NCBI GenBank assembly: GCA_963834685.1
Contig: CAWICW010000010.1
Location: 186,001 to 250,000, forward strand
From: Palsa-504 sp963834685
GTDB taxonomy: Bacteria > Actinomycetota > Actinomycetes > Streptosporangiales > Streptosporangiaceae
DNA: 64,000 bases
Direction: 5' to 3'
Positions 10,722 to 19,660 of the stretch are shown one piece after another. The number at the start of each line of letters is the position of its first letter. Positions within the stretch are counted from its first letter, which is position 1. The notes below the pieces were generated by a model. That model searched no databases and was not told the origin of the DNA. It saw nothing but the letters and a program-made list of their open reading frames with translations. Made by a program: the position numbers and the translations under genes.

Positions 10722-11686
10722 CAGTCCGTCCCCGCGCGGACCCGGACCCGCGGTTCGAGCAGCGGCAGCACCTCGATGGCCAGCCGTTGCACCTGCTCGA
10801 GCTCATAGTTGTACGGGCAGAACACCAGGTGCTTGACCCCGGCCTCGAGGTAGGCGGCGATCTGCTCGGCGCACTGCCCGGGGGTGCCGCGGACCGCCGA
10901 TTCCGGCGTGGCCTCGCTCCAGGCCGGCACGTCGAAGTAGTCGCCGACGTACTCGCGGGCCCGCCGGGTCGCCTCCTCGTAGGAGTCGCCGATGCACAGC
11001 GGGACCTGCGCGACCAGGTTGAGCTGGTCCGGGTCGCGGCCAGCGTCCTCGGCGTAGCCGCGGATCCGGGACCACGCGCCGGCGATCGAGGGCGGCGTGT
11101 AGAAGTAGGTCACCCAGCCGTCCGAGCGGGTGCCCACCCGGCGCAGCACCCGGTCCACGTACCCGCCGATGAGCACCTGCGGCCGGGGCCGGGGCCGGGG
11201 CAGCATCCGCACGTGCGAGAGGACGCGGCCGTCCCATTCGCCGCTCACGTCGTCCTCGTCCCACAGCCGGTACAGCAGGTCCAGGTTGCGCTCGAAGATC
11301 TGGCCCCGCTGGGCGAACGGCACCGCGGTGGCGTGGAACTCCCGCTCGTACCAGCCGGCCGCGACGCCGAGCATGAGGCGCCCGCCGCTGCCGAGCTGGA
11401 TGGTGGCCGCGGTCTTGGCCAGGATGGCCGGCTCCCGGATCGGCAGCACCAGGATGCCGGTGCCGAGCATGACCCGGCTGGTCCGCGCGGCCACCATGCT
11501 CAGCGTGGTCAGCGCCTCCAGGAACGGGAACGGCCGCCGAGCCCCGAGGAACAGGTGGTCCCAGGCCCAGACCGACGCGAAGCCGAGTTCCTCGGCGGTG
11601 ATCGCGTACGCGCAGACGGCGTCCATGTCCGGGACCTTCGTCTCCGGGGTGAAGTTCTCTAGAGCCAAGCCGAACTCGACACTCAT
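10721..11686 (-). CDS. LLM-class flavin-dependent (probably F420) oxidoreductase
   Basis: A 321-residue luciferase-like monooxygenase-family TIM barrel. Motifs VWAWDHLF, LGTGILVLP and LMLGVAAGWYEREF are characteristic of the actinobacterial LLM group that often uses F420. The ATG at 11686 is preceded by CTGGAGG. It is the first gene of the minus-strand operon, opposite an NCS1 permease. In catabolic operons such enzymes open or oxygenate heterocycles (for example RutA in pyrimidine degradation), but family alone does not fix that here. Confidence 0.85.
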   Translation of the reverse strand: MSVEFGLALENFTPETKVPDMDAVCAYAITAEELGFASVWAWDHLFLGARRPFPFLEALTTLSMVAARTSRVMLGTGILVLPIREPAILAKTAATIQLGSGGRLMLGVAAGWYEREFHATAVPFAQRGQIFERNLDLLYRLWDEDDVSGEWDGRVLSHVRMLPRPRPRPQVLIGGYVDRVLRRVGTRSDGWVTYFYTPPSIAGAWSRIRGYAEDAGRDPDQLNLVAQVPLCIGDSYEEATRRAREYVGDYFDVPAWSEATPESAVRGTPGQCAEQIAAYLEAGVKHLVFCPYNYELEQVQRLAIEVLPLLEPRVRVRAGTD

Positions 11687-11922
11687 TGGCGAGCCTCCAG
11701 GCAGGTGGGCGGCGCCGGGTCATCCGGGAGCGGGCCGTGCTCACCCGGCTTACCCCAGAATCGTATGCACGTGCGGCCGGCCGCTTCATTGGCGGCTCCT
11801 GCCAGCAACCCTGGCCATTCTTCGGCAACCAGTGCCATATCGCTGGCCCCGCCGGAACCGGGATAGTGACGATAATGCCAGGCCTGTACCGTCCCTGGGC
11901 CCAGCGGTAATGAGGAGATGCC
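11687..11922. promoter_or_regulatory. Divergent intergenic region between catabolic operon and permease
   Basis: These 236 bp separate the divergently transcribed LLM operon and NCS1 permease and must hold promoters for both. I see no strong consensus hexamers or obvious palindrome. The permease has a GAGGAG Shine-Dalgarno 6 bp before its ATG. Confidence 0.4.
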
Positions 11923-13362
11923 ATGAGCTCTGCATCTGACCTGGAAGCGACTAGAGCGCACGATGAACCGCTGATCCTGGAGCGTCACGGGATCGACTAC
12001 ATCCCGCCGGATGAACGCCACGGCAAGCCCAACACGCTGTTCACGTTCTGGGCGGCCAGCAACGTGCAGATCCTCGCGGTCTCGGTCGGCGTCCTGGCCA
12101 TCGTCTTCGGCCTCAGCCTGCCCTGGGCAATCTTCGCGATCATCGTCGGGAACGCGGCCGGCGGGCTGTACATGGCGCTGCACTCGGTGCAGGGCCCCCG
12201 TCTCGGCCTGCCGCAGATGATGCAGTCCCGAGCCCAGTTCGGGATGTACGGGACCGCGCTGCCGAACCTCATCGTGGTCCTGATGTACATCGGCTACTTC
12301 ACCTCCAGCGCGATCCTGGGCGGGCAGGCCGTGGCCACCCTGCTGCACGTGACCACGGCCGAGGGCATCATCATCATCAACGCCTTCGTGCTGCTCATCA
12401 CGTGGTTCGGCTACGACATGTTCCACACCTACAACCGGATCGTCACGTACCTGTCGACCGCGATGTTCGTCGCCATCCTGGTCAAGCTGCTGACCATCCT
12501 GCCCGCGCACCAGGCGGCCGGGGACAACTCCGCGGGCAACGTCCTGCTGGCCATCTCGGTGTTCGTCGCGTGGCAGGTCACCTGGGCGCCGTACGTCTCG
12601 GACTACTCGCGCTACATGCCGGAGGACACCCCCGCCGTGAAGACCTTCGCCTACACCTACATCGGGTCGGTAGGCGGCGCGGCCCTGCCCATGTGCATCG
12701 GGGCCATCGCGGCGGTGGTGGCCGACAAGGCGGTGACCACGAACGCCCCCGACTACCTGGCCGGCCTGTTTTCCGTCAAGTGGCTGTTCCTGATCATCAT
12801 CATCCTGGGCGTCGGCTCCGGGAACTTCGGTAACCTCTACGGGCCGTACCTCACGTTCATGGCGATCATCTCGCCGTCGGGCAAGCTCGCGTCCAAGACC
12901 ACCGGCCGGTCCGCCCGGCTCATCGCCACCACCGTGGTCGCGATCATCGGCACGCTCATCGCGATCAAGGCGAGCAGCAACTTCATCACCGACCTGTCCA
13001 ACTTCCTGGTCTTCACGCTCTACCTGCTGGTGCCGTGGACCGCGATCAACCTGACCGACTTCTACGTGATCCGGCACGGGCGCTACGACATACCCGAGCT
13101 GTTCAAGACCGACGGCATATACGGGCAGGTCAACTGGTTCGCGCTGATCGTGTACGCGCTGACGGTCCTGGTCGAGTGGCCGTTCATGAACAACGCATGG
13201 ATCGTCGGCGCAGCGGCCAAAGCCCTCGGGGGCGCGGACATCGCGTGGATCGTGGGCTTCGTCTTCGCCGGCGTCGTCTACTACATCGGCGCACGGCTCG
13301 GGATAGCAACCCCGGCCCGGTCCCGGCACGGCTCCAAGGTCCTCACCGGGAAGGGCGCCTGA
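11923..13362 (+). CDS. NCS1-family nucleobase/cytosine-type permease
   Basis: A 479-residue integral membrane protein with about 12 hydrophobic segments. It has the hallmarks of purine-cytosine permeases: the RHGIDYIPPDERHG start, the FWAASN segment before TM1 and GPRLGLPQMMQSRAQFG after TM2. The family imports cytosine, purines, hydantoin, allantoin or related N-heterocycles with H+ or Na+. It is divergent to, and so likely co-regulated with, the molybdenum hydroxylase operon, suggesting that the operon's substrate is a nucleobase-like heterocycle. Confidence 0.9.
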   Translation: MSSASDLEATRAHDEPLILERHGIDYIPPDERHGKPNTLFTFWAASNVQILAVSVGVLAIVFGLSLPWAIFAIIVGNAAGGLYMALHSVQGPRLGLPQMMQSRAQFGMYGTALPNLIVVLMYIGYFTSSAILGGQAVATLLHVTTAEGIIIINAFVLLITWFGYDMFHTYNRIVTYLSTAMFVAILVKLLTILPAHQAAGDNSAGNVLLAISVFVAWQVTWAPYVSDYSRYMPEDTPAVKTFAYTYIGSVGGAALPMCIGAIAAVVADKAVTTNAPDYLAGLFSVKWLFLIIIILGVGSGNFGNLYGPYLTFMAIISPSGKLASKTTGRSARLIATTVVAIIGTLIAIKASSNFITDLSNFLVFTLYLLVPWTAINLTDFYVIRHGRYDIPELFKTDGIYGQVNWFALIVYALTVLVEWPFMNNAWIVGAAAKALGGADIAWIVGFVFAGVVYYIGARLGIATPARSRHGSKVLTGKGA

Positions 13363-13389
13363 CCAGTCCCGAGGTCGGTGAACCCGGGT

Positions 13390-13425
13390 CCGTTCGGCAG
13401 ATAGATCTTTTATTCTTCCGAACGG
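13390..13425. other. Inverted repeat with AT-rich loop after the permease gene
   Basis: CCGTTCGG at 13390-13397 and CCGAACGG at 13418-13425 form a perfect 8-bp inverted repeat around a 20-nt AT-rich centre. It could be an operator for the downstream dehydrogenase or a weak terminator of the permease gene. No T-run follows. Confidence 0.45.
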
Positions 13426-13561
13426 GCCATGGTCTTACGGTGCGATGATCGCGCGGGGCCTAGCCCGGGGGCCAAGGCGCGGGCCGGGTCTCTTGGGGCC
13501 GGGCACATGGACCGCGGGGCCGGGCGGGCGGATGATGACAGGCGACGACGCGGGAGGTCAC

Positions 13562-14674
13562 ATGAAGACCAGGGCAGCGGTGCTCCGGGACATGGGCAAG
13601 GACTGGGAGATCATCGAGCTGGACCTCGACCCGCCCAAGGAGGGCGAGGTGCTGGTCCGGTTCGTCGCCGCGGGCCTGTGCCACTCCGATGATCACCTGC
13701 GCACCGGCGACATCCCGGTCCGCTACCCGATCGTGGGCGGGCACGAGGGCGCCGGGATCGTCGAGGAGGTCGGTGCCGGGGTGAGCCGGCTCAAGCCCGG
13801 CGACCACGTGGTCTGCTCGTTCCTGCCGACGTGCGGGCACTGCCGGTTCTGTGCCCGCGGCATGACCAACCTGTGCGACCTGGGCGCGCTGTTCTTCGAC
13901 AACTGCCTGCCGGACGGGACGTTCCGGTTCCACGCCGAGGGCGAGGACTTCGGCCAGATGTGCCTGCTCGGCACGTTCTCGCAGCGGTCGGTGTTGTCCG
14001 AGCACTCCTGCGTCAAGATCGACGACGACCTGCCGCTGGCGACGGTCGCGCTGGTCGGCTGCGGGGTGCCGACCGGGTGGGGCACCGCGGTGAACGCGGG
14101 CGGCGTGCGGCCCGGCGACACGACCGTGGTGTACGGGATCGGCGGCGTCGGGATCAACGCGGTCCAGGGCGCGGCGTTCGCGGGCGCGCGCAACGTCATC
14201 GCGGTCGACCCGCTGGAGTTCAAGCGGGAGCACGCCATGGAGTTCGGCGCCACGCACGTCGCGGCCGACGCCGAGGCCGCCCAGGAGATCGTTACCGAGG
14301 TGACCCGGGGCGTCGGTGCCGACCAGGCGCTGATCACCGTGGGCGTGGTCACCGAGGAGGTCATCGCGTCGGCGTTCGCGGCGGTCCGCAAGCGCGGCAC
14401 GGTGGTAATCACCGGGCTGGCCGGGCCGGGCAAGAAGACCATCCAGCTGCCCAGCTTCGAGCTGACCCTGTTCGAGAAGCGGATCCAGGGAGCGCTGTTC
14501 GGCGGCGGCAACCCGTTCGACACGATCCCGCAGCTGCTCGAGTTGTACCGGGCGGGGCAGCTCAAGCTGGACGAGCTGGTCACGAACCGCTACTCCCTGG
14601 ACGAGGTCAACCAGGGCTACCGGGACATGCTGGACGGCCGCAACATCCGCGGCCTGCTCATCCACGAGTCCTGA
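13562..14674 (+). CDS. NDMA-dependent (mycothiol-type) zinc alcohol dehydrogenase
   Basis: A 370-residue class III-like MDR enzyme. Its start KTRAAVLRDMGKDWEI, the zinc motif GLCHSDDH, GGHEGAGIVEEVG and the cysteine lobe CGHCRFCARGMTNLC match the NDMA-dependent alcohol dehydrogenases of actinomycetes. These retain NAD tightly and oxidise alcohols with an unknown physiological acceptor. The ATG at 13562 follows GGGAGGTCAC. The family is restricted largely to Actinobacteria and supports that placement. Confidence 0.9.
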   Translation: MKTRAAVLRDMGKDWEIIELDLDPPKEGEVLVRFVAAGLCHSDDHLRTGDIPVRYPIVGGHEGAGIVEEVGAGVSRLKPGDHVVCSFLPTCGHCRFCARGMTNLCDLGALFFDNCLPDGTFRFHAEGEDFGQMCLLGTFSQRSVLSEHSCVKIDDDLPLATVALVGCGVPTGWGTAVNAGGVRPGDTTVVYGIGGVGINAVQGAAFAGARNVIAVDPLEFKREHAMEFGATHVAADAEAAQEIVTEVTRGVGADQALITVGVVTEEVIASAFAAVRKRGTVVITGLAGPGKKTIQLPSFELTLFEKRIQGALFGGGNPFDTIPQLLELYRAGQLKLDELVTNRYSLDEVNQGYRDMLDGRNIRGLLIHES

Positions 14675-14772
14675 CCGCGCCGTCGGCTGCGGGCGTTGAC
14701 CCGCTCCCGAGGAGGCCTGCCGCCAGCGCCGGGGCGGCTCTGAGTATCTCCGCGGTGACGCTTGGGCCTGGC

Positions 14773-15234
14773 TCAGCTTGGCTGGATGCGTCGTCCGCTG
14801 ATCCGGGTCGGCGTAATGCGCACGTATACGTCGCGGGCGCCGGCTGCCCACGGCTGGAGGTGCGTCCGGTCCTGCAAGCGCTTGACCTCACGCTCATCGG
14901 TGACCTCGTGCGCCCGGCCTTGGACCAGGACGCTCCAGCCTGCATGGAGCGCCTCGTCGAGGCGGTCGGCTTCGAAGCTGACCTGAGCGTCGGAGTACAG
15001 GGCCAGCAGCGTGTCCGGCGCGGTGCGGAAGATGATGGTCTTTGCCATCAGGGCGAAGTTGACCGGCAGCATCATGATCCCGTCGGCGGAGGTAAATCCG
15101 ATGCGGCCGATGCCGCCCGGTTCCAGCAGGTCCAAGCACTCAGCTGGACTGAGCGTCCGCAGGGCGCGCGGGCCTGCATCGGGTCCGGCAGGTGGCGCGG
15201 CCCGGCTTCCCGCCGGCCCGTTCACGGTTGTCAT
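14773..15234 (-). CDS. Pyridoxamine 5'-phosphate oxidase-family FMN-binding protein
   Basis: A 153-residue split-barrel flavoprotein. After a low-complexity 25-residue start comes LSPAECLDLLEPGGIGRIGF, then LPVNFALMAKTIIFRT and VSFEADRLDEALHAGWSVLVQG, all characteristic of the actinobacterial PPOX/nitroreductase-like family found in stress and dormancy regulons. It probably binds FMN or F420. A DevR/DosR-like motif lies about 80-110 bp upstream (15313-15341). Confidence 0.85.
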   Translation of the reverse strand: MTTVNGPAGSRAAPPAGPDAGPRALRTLSPAECLDLLEPGGIGRIGFTSADGIMMLPVNFALMAKTIIFRTAPDTLLALYSDAQVSFEADRLDEALHAGWSVLVQGRAHEVTDEREVKRLQDRTHLQPWAAGARDVYVRITPTRISGRRIQPS

Positions 15235-15637
15235 GGATGTTCACCTCTGCCGTCGGCGGCTGTTTGGTTTGTTCAGCCTCCTCTTCGCGCGCCAGCGGGC
15301 GCTGCGGCCCGACGTCCCGTCCGGACGGGACGTTCGGCCCTTGGCGAGGTGGTCGGCGAAGATGGGCTCGGCCAGGTGGTCAGGTCCGGCTCGGGGACCG
15401 GGATTTCCTGGGATCGCACGTCCGCGTGGCCGTTGGGTGACACAGCTTTCAGGCTCCTGCGCCGGGTAGCGCGGGGCAAGCGCGCGGTCAGGTCAAGTGC
15501 GGCGCTTGTCCCCGGCGACATTCCCGGCTTCGGCGCATTGTGCTCCGGCCACGGGGCGGCGGATCGGGGGTGGCGCACGGGTGGCGGCTGGGGGACGCTG
15601 ATCGGGATGCGGACGCGATAAGCACAGGGAGGACACG
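15235..15637. other. 403-bp divergent intergenic region
   Basis: Lies between the PPOX gene (minus) and the cupin gene (plus). It contains a 20-bp palindrome and DevR-like sequence at 15313-15341. Reading frames across it have no recognisable coding character. Confidence 0.4.
15313..15341. promoter_or_regulatory. 20-bp perfect palindrome overlapping a DevR/DosR-like box
   Basis: CGTCCCGTCCGGACGGGACG (15313-15332) is fully palindromic. From 15327 the sequence reads GGGACGTTCGGCCCT, close to the GGGAC-N-CC layout of actinobacterial DevR/DosR (OsdR) dormancy boxes. It sits upstream of the PPOX-family gene, a class often in such regulons. Functional assignment is inferred from pattern and context. 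Confidence 0.4.
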
Positions 15638-16210
15638 ATGGCGGAGGCGGCGGACAGCGGGGGGGACAGGGGGGGTCGGCCCCCCGGGGAGAAGAGCGAG
15701 TTCTGGCGGGAGTTCAAGCCGGTGGCGCAGGTGTTCCGGCCCGGCGCGATGCCGGAGGCGTATATCGCCAACGCGGCCATCGACGACGACCGCTACTACG
15801 CTCCGCTGTCGGAGACGGTGGGCACCCGGCCGCTGTTCATCTCCCCCGGCCAGAACCGGTGGTGCGACGTTCTGCTGTGCCGCGGGCCCGGGCTGGTCAA
15901 CCGGCACTACCATCCGCAGCAGGTGTTCGCCTACACGATCTCGGGCAAGTGGGGATACCTGGAACACGACTGGGTGGCGACCGCGGGCGACTGGATCTAC
16001 GAGGCGCCCGGCGAGGCGCACACGCTGGTGGCGTACGAGAGCGACGAGCCGATGCGGGTGACATTCAACGTCACCGGCCCGCTGATCTGGCTGGACGAGA
16101 ACGGCGAGCCCAACGGCCACTTCGACGTGTTCGACTACATCAAGCTGTGCCGCGACCACTACGAGAAGGTCGGGATCGGCGCCGACTACGTCGACCGCCT
16201 GTTCCGCTGA
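15638..16210 (+). CDS. Cupin protein, 2,4'-dihydroxyacetophenone dioxygenase-like
   Basis: A 190-residue single cupin. RHYHPQQVF and the later EAPGEAHTLV supply the histidine and glutamate ligands of a cupin iron site. The overall layout matches the 2,4'-dihydroxyacetophenone dioxygenase family, which cleaves a C-C bond next to a carbonyl. The ATG at 15638 follows GGGAGGACACG. No aromatic-degradation partner adjoins it, so the substrate is uncertain. Confidence 0.8.
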   Translation: MAEAADSGGDRGGRPPGEKSEFWREFKPVAQVFRPGAMPEAYIANAAIDDDRYYAPLSETVGTRPLFISPGQNRWCDVLLCRGPGLVNRHYHPQQVFAYTISGKWGYLEHDWVATAGDWIYEAPGEAHTLVAYESDEPMRVTFNVTGPLIWLDENGEPNGHFDVFDYIKLCRDHYEKVGIGADYVDRLFR

Positions 16211-16252
16211 CCCGGGCTCAACCACGTCGTTGAGCCCGGGAAGCGAGAGACC

Positions 16253-17248
16253 TCAGAAGGTCCGGATCGCGATCTCGGCGGGCGCGGCGAGCAGGTCGGT
16301 GATCTCGTCGTCCAGGCGGCTGAGCGTGATCGATACGCCCGCCATGTCCAGGGATGTGCAGTATTCGCCGACGTAGTTCCGCCGCACGTTGATGCCGCGC
16401 TGGGCCAGCAGCTCGTGGGCGTACCCGTAGAGCAGGTACAGCTCGCTGATCGGGGTGCCGCCCAGCCCGTTGATCATGAGCGCCACGTTGTCCCCGGACC
16501 GGAAGGGCAGGTCGGTCACCACGGCCTCGAGCAGCTCGTCGACGATCTCGTTGGCGCTGGCCAGCTTCTCCCGGCGGCGTCCCGGCTCGCCGTGGATGCC
16601 GACGCCCATCTCCATCTCATCATCGCCCAGCTCGAACAGCGGGGAGCCCTTGGCCGGCGGGGTGCACGAGGTCAGCGCCATGCCCATGGTCCGGGTCACG
16701 GAATTGACCTTGTTGCCGATGCGCAGCAGCTCATCCAGCCCGGCGCCGCGCTCGGAGGCGGCGCCGGTCGCCTTGATGACGAAGAAGTTCCCGGCCACGC
16801 CGCGCCGCCCGACGGTGTAGGTGGAGTCCTTCACCGCCACGTCGTCGTCCACGATCAGCGTGCCGATCGTGATCCCGTCCGCCTCGGCCATCTCCTGGCC
16901 CATCTCGAAGGCCATCCGGTCCCCGGTGTAGTTGTTGATGATGTGCAGCACGCCCTTGGGCGAGGCGAGCAGCTTGCTCGTCTCCAGCACGTAGTCCATC
17001 GGCGGCGCGGCGAACACGTCGCCGGGGCAGGCGGCGTCGAGCATGCCCCGGCCGACGATCATCACGTGGGCGGGCTCGTGCCCGGAGCCGGAACCCTGGA
17101 TGATCGAGACCTTGTCGTCGCGGGGCGCGTCGGCCCGCATGATGAGGTTGTACTCGGGCACGTACCGCAGGGTGTCCGGGTTGGCCAGGGCGATGCCCTT
17201 GAGCATCTCGGGCACGAACTGGCGAGGGTCGTTGACGAACTTCTTCAT
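16253..17248 (-). CDS. dhaK: Dihydroxyacetone kinase subunit DhaK
   Basis: A 331-residue DhaK domain. The substrate-anchoring histidine is His219 in GVGIHGEPG, and SGSGHEPAH near residue 55 forms the substrate pocket. Works with a DhaL ATP-binding subunit encoded immediately upstream. The ATG at 17248 is chosen over a start 5 codons earlier because alignment with DhaK proteins begins at MKKFVNDP. Downstream of an aldolase and a HAD-DhaL fusion, it probably phosphorylates dihydroxyacetone or a tetrulose. Confidence 0.93.
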   Translation of the reverse strand: MKKFVNDPRQFVPEMLKGIALANPDTLRYVPEYNLIMRADAPRDDKVSIIQGSGSGHEPAHVMIVGRGMLDAACPGDVFAAPPMDYVLETSKLLASPKGVLHIINNYTGDRMAFEMGQEMAEADGITIGTLIVDDDVAVKDSTYTVGRRGVAGNFFVIKATGAASERGAGLDELLRIGNKVNSVTRTMGMALTSCTPPAKGSPLFELGDDEMEMGVGIHGEPGRRREKLASANEIVDELLEAVVTDLPFRSGDNVALMINGLGGTPISELYLLYGYAHELLAQRGINVRRNYVGEYCTSLDMAGVSITLSRLDDEITDLLAAPAEIAIRTF

Positions 17249-17273
17249 GGCGCTGACCTCCAAGGATTCTGAT

Positions 17274-18725
17274 TCACGATGCGGAGCTGCGCTCGCCCCA
17301 CTGGTCGGCGAGCGCCTCGAACATGACGGCCACCGCGACCGCGCCGGCGTCCAGGGTGCCGATGCTGCGCTCGCCGGTGTAGCTGGCCCGGCCGCGCATG
17401 GCCTGCATCGACCGGGTCGCCTCGGCCCGCTCGCGCGCGACGGTCGCTGCGGCCCGCAGGGCCACGGCCGCGTCCTCTCCCGCAGTGACGCGCTCCTCGA
17501 GGGTGTCCACCGCGGGCACCAGCGCGTCCAGCAGGGTCTTGTCTCCCACGTCTGACTTCCCGCGCGCCTTGATGCCCTCGATCGAGGCCCGCAGCATCGC
17601 GATGACCTGGGCCGGCTCCAGGCGGTCCGCGGTCCCGGCGGTCGCCCCGGCGCGCAGGAAGGCGGTGCCCCAGATCGGCCCGGACGTGCCGCCGATGCGG
17701 CTGGTGATGACGACGGCGACCTTCTTCAGGAAGGTCCCGATGTCGGTGCGGTCGAAGTCGTCCCAGCCGGACAGCACGAGCTCGAAGCCGCGGGCCATCG
17801 AATAGCCGAAGTCGCCGTCACCTACCACGGCGTCCAGGTCGCCGAAGTACTTTTCGTTGTCGACCGCGACCGTGGCGATCGTGCGCACGACCGCCTCGAC
17901 GTCGGACAGGTCTGCTGTGGGCATGGGTGCTCCTTGGGGCAGCAGGCGGGTGAGGTCGGCCAGGGTGATCCACGCCCCCGGCGTGGCCCGGCTACGGTTG
18001 GCCAGGACCACCGCGGCTTCGCCGCCGGGATCGCCCAGCGAGGAGACGACCAGGGCGGCCTCGCTGAAGTCCTCGTCGGCGGTGTAGTCGTTGACGGTGA
18101 TCATGCAGGTCAGACCCGCTCCGGTGGCGGCCAGCAGGCCGTTGCGCGAGTCCTCGACCACGACCGTGCGGTCCGCGGATAGGCCGAGGGAGTCCCGGGC
18201 CAGCAGGTAAATGTCGGGCGCTGGCTTCTTGTGCGGGACGATGTCGCCGGCAAACACGCTGACCGCGCGGGCGTGCTCCGCGCCGACGGCGCGCTCCAGG
18301 GTGGCCCGGACCGAGGGCTCGGCCGAGGTCGAGGCCACGGCCACCGGCCAGCCCGCGGCCAGCGCCCCGGCCACCACGCGGTCGATGCCGGGGCGGGGCG
18401 GGACCGCGCCGGAAGCGACCAGCTCGGCGTAGATGGCGGTCTTGCGCCGGTGCCAGGCGGCAACGGCGTCCTGCTGCCCCCCGGCGTCGGCGGGCAGGCC
18501 GGCGGCGGCCACGAACTCGGGCGTGAGCAGGCTGGCCAGCCGTTCCTTGCCGCCGCCGATGCGGAGCTTGTCCTTGTATTCCGACACGCTCCAGCGGACC
18601 GGGAGGCCGAATTCGGCGAACGTCTGGTTGAACGCGGGCAGGTGGCCGTAGCGCTCGGTGTCGGCCAGTACCCCGTCGCAATCGAAGATCAAGGCTCTTG
18701 GGGACGGAACCGCCGGGCCGGTCAC
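17274..18725 (-). CDS. HAD-family phosphatase fused to dihydroxyacetone kinase subunit DhaL
   Basis: A 483-residue two-domain protein. Residues 1 to about 225 are a HAD-IA hydrolase: nucleophile motif DCDGVLADTE, TSAEPSV as motif II, and HKKPAPD followed by VVEDSRNG as motifs III/IV. Residues from about 268 on are DhaL: VGDGDFGYSM carries the Asp residues that bind the ADP-magnesium pair, although the usual GDGDHG histidine is Phe. GTG start 4 bp after the aldolase gene. An internal ATG at 17924, preceded by AAGGAG at 5-bp spacing, could also give free DhaL. The combination suggests phosphorylation and dephosphorylation of a sugar in one module. Confidence 0.9.
   Translation of the reverse strand: MTGPAVPSPRALIFDCDGVLADTERYGHLPAFNQTFAEFGLPVRWSVSEYKDKLRIGGGKERLASLLTPEFVAAAGLPADAGGQQDAVAAWHRRKTAIYAELVASGAVPPRPGIDRVVAGALAAGWPVAVASTSAEPSVRATLERAVGAEHARAVSVFAGDIVPHKKPAPDIYLLARDSLGLSADRTVVVEDSRNGLLAATGAGLTCMITVNDYTADEDFSEAALVVSSLGDPGGEAAVVLANRSRATPGAWITLADLTRLLPQGAPMPTADLSDVEAVVRTIATVAVDNEKYFGDLDAVVGDGDFGYSMARGFELVLSGWDDFDRTDIGTFLKKVAVVITSRIGGTSGPIWGTAFLRAGATAGTADRLEPAQVIAMLRASIEGIKARGKSDVGDKTLLDALVPAVDTLEERVTAGEDAAVALRAAATVARERAEATRSMQAMRGRASYTGERSIGTLDAGAVAVAVMFEALADQWGERSSAS
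17930..17935 (-). promoter_or_regulatory. Internal Shine-Dalgarno for a possible free DhaL
   Basis: AAGGAG lies five bases before an in-frame ATG (17922-17924) exactly at the HAD/DhaL boundary. Translation from here would give a 216-residue DhaL of normal family length (17274-17924). Confidence 0.55.
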
Positions 18726-18729
18726 CCGG

Positions 18730-19599
18730 TCACCCGGCCCGGCCCACGCTGCCGAAGCGGCGCATGTGGTCGGCGGCCATGTCCTTCACCGCGGTCCGGA
18801 CCGCGGTGAACAGCGACGGCGGATCCCAGCTGTCGCGTTCCTCCGCACCGCGCAGGAAGGCCAGGTTGGCCTGCATGTAGGTGACCTTGAGCGCGGTGGA
18901 GATGTTCACCTTGGCGCAGCCGCGCGCGATCAGGTCGGTGAACTGGGCGTCGGTCATCCCGGTGCCGCCGTGCAGGGCGATGGGGATCGGCTGCGCGGCC
19001 ACGATGTCGGAGACCCGCTGCGCGTCCAGGTGGGGCTCGGACCGGTAGACGCCGTGCGCGTTGCCGATGGCCGGCGCGAACACGTCGATGCCCGTGACCC
19101 GGATGAACTCCAGCGCCACCGGCAACGACTGACGCTGGGCCTCCTCGTCCGAGCCGATGTCGTCCTCGACGCCGGTGATGGCCTCGATCTCCCCTTCGAC
19201 GTTCGCGCCGTACGACCGGGCCTCGGCCACCACCTCGACCGTCTGCCGCTGGTTCTCCTCCACCGGCAGACGGGAGCCGTCGAACAGGACCGAGTTCCAG
19301 CCCTTGCGCAGGCAGCTGGTGATGACCTCGCGGTCCGGGCAGTGGTCCAGGTGCAGGCTGACCGGGACCTCGATGCCCGCGGTCAGCTCCCGCCACATGG
19401 CGTAGAGCAGGTCGAGGCCGATGGCCCGGACCGTCTTGACCGAGGTTTGCACGATGACCGGGGAGCGCTGCTCTACGGCCGCAGCCAGCACCGCCTCCAG
19501 CGTCAGGTCATTGACCACGTTGATCGCCGCGACGCCGTACCGTTCGCTGAACGCCCGGTCGACGATCTGTTTCAAGGGCACTACCGGCACAATTGCCAA
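18730..19599 (-). CDS. Class II fructose-bisphosphate/ketose-bisphosphate aldolase
   Basis: A 289-residue zinc aldolase. HLDHCPD carries the catalytic Asp and a zinc His; VEGEIEA, GNAHGVY and ALHGGTGM supply further metal and phosphate contacts of the class II family. It begins the aldolase, HAD-DhaL, DhaK operon. Possible substrates are fructose-, tagatose- or other ketose phosphates; operon context with a ketose kinase suggests splitting or forming a ketose phosphate around dihydroxyacetone phosphate. Confidence 0.9.
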   Translation of the reverse strand: MAIVPVVPLKQIVDRAFSERYGVAAINVVNDLTLEAVLAAAVEQRSPVIVQTSVKTVRAIGLDLLYAMWRELTAGIEVPVSLHLDHCPDREVITSCLRKGWNSVLFDGSRLPVEENQRQTVEVVAEARSYGANVEGEIEAITGVEDDIGSDEEAQRQSLPVALEFIRVTGIDVFAPAIGNAHGVYRSEPHLDAQRVSDIVAAQPIPIALHGGTGMTDAQFTDLIARGCAKVNISTALKVTYMQANLAFLRGAEERDSWDPPSLFTAVRTAVKDMAADHMRRFGSVGRAG

Positions 19600-19660
19600 C
19601 CTACGCAGCCCCGCGCCCGGGCGGATCAGTGTAACTACCCATCTTCAGGGAGTACTTCCC

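Noticed and set aside
11683..13329. Long minus-strand ORF opposite the NCS1 permease
   Set aside because: Asp/Arg/Gly/Gln-rich antisense shadow without domains; the plus strand is a clear permease.
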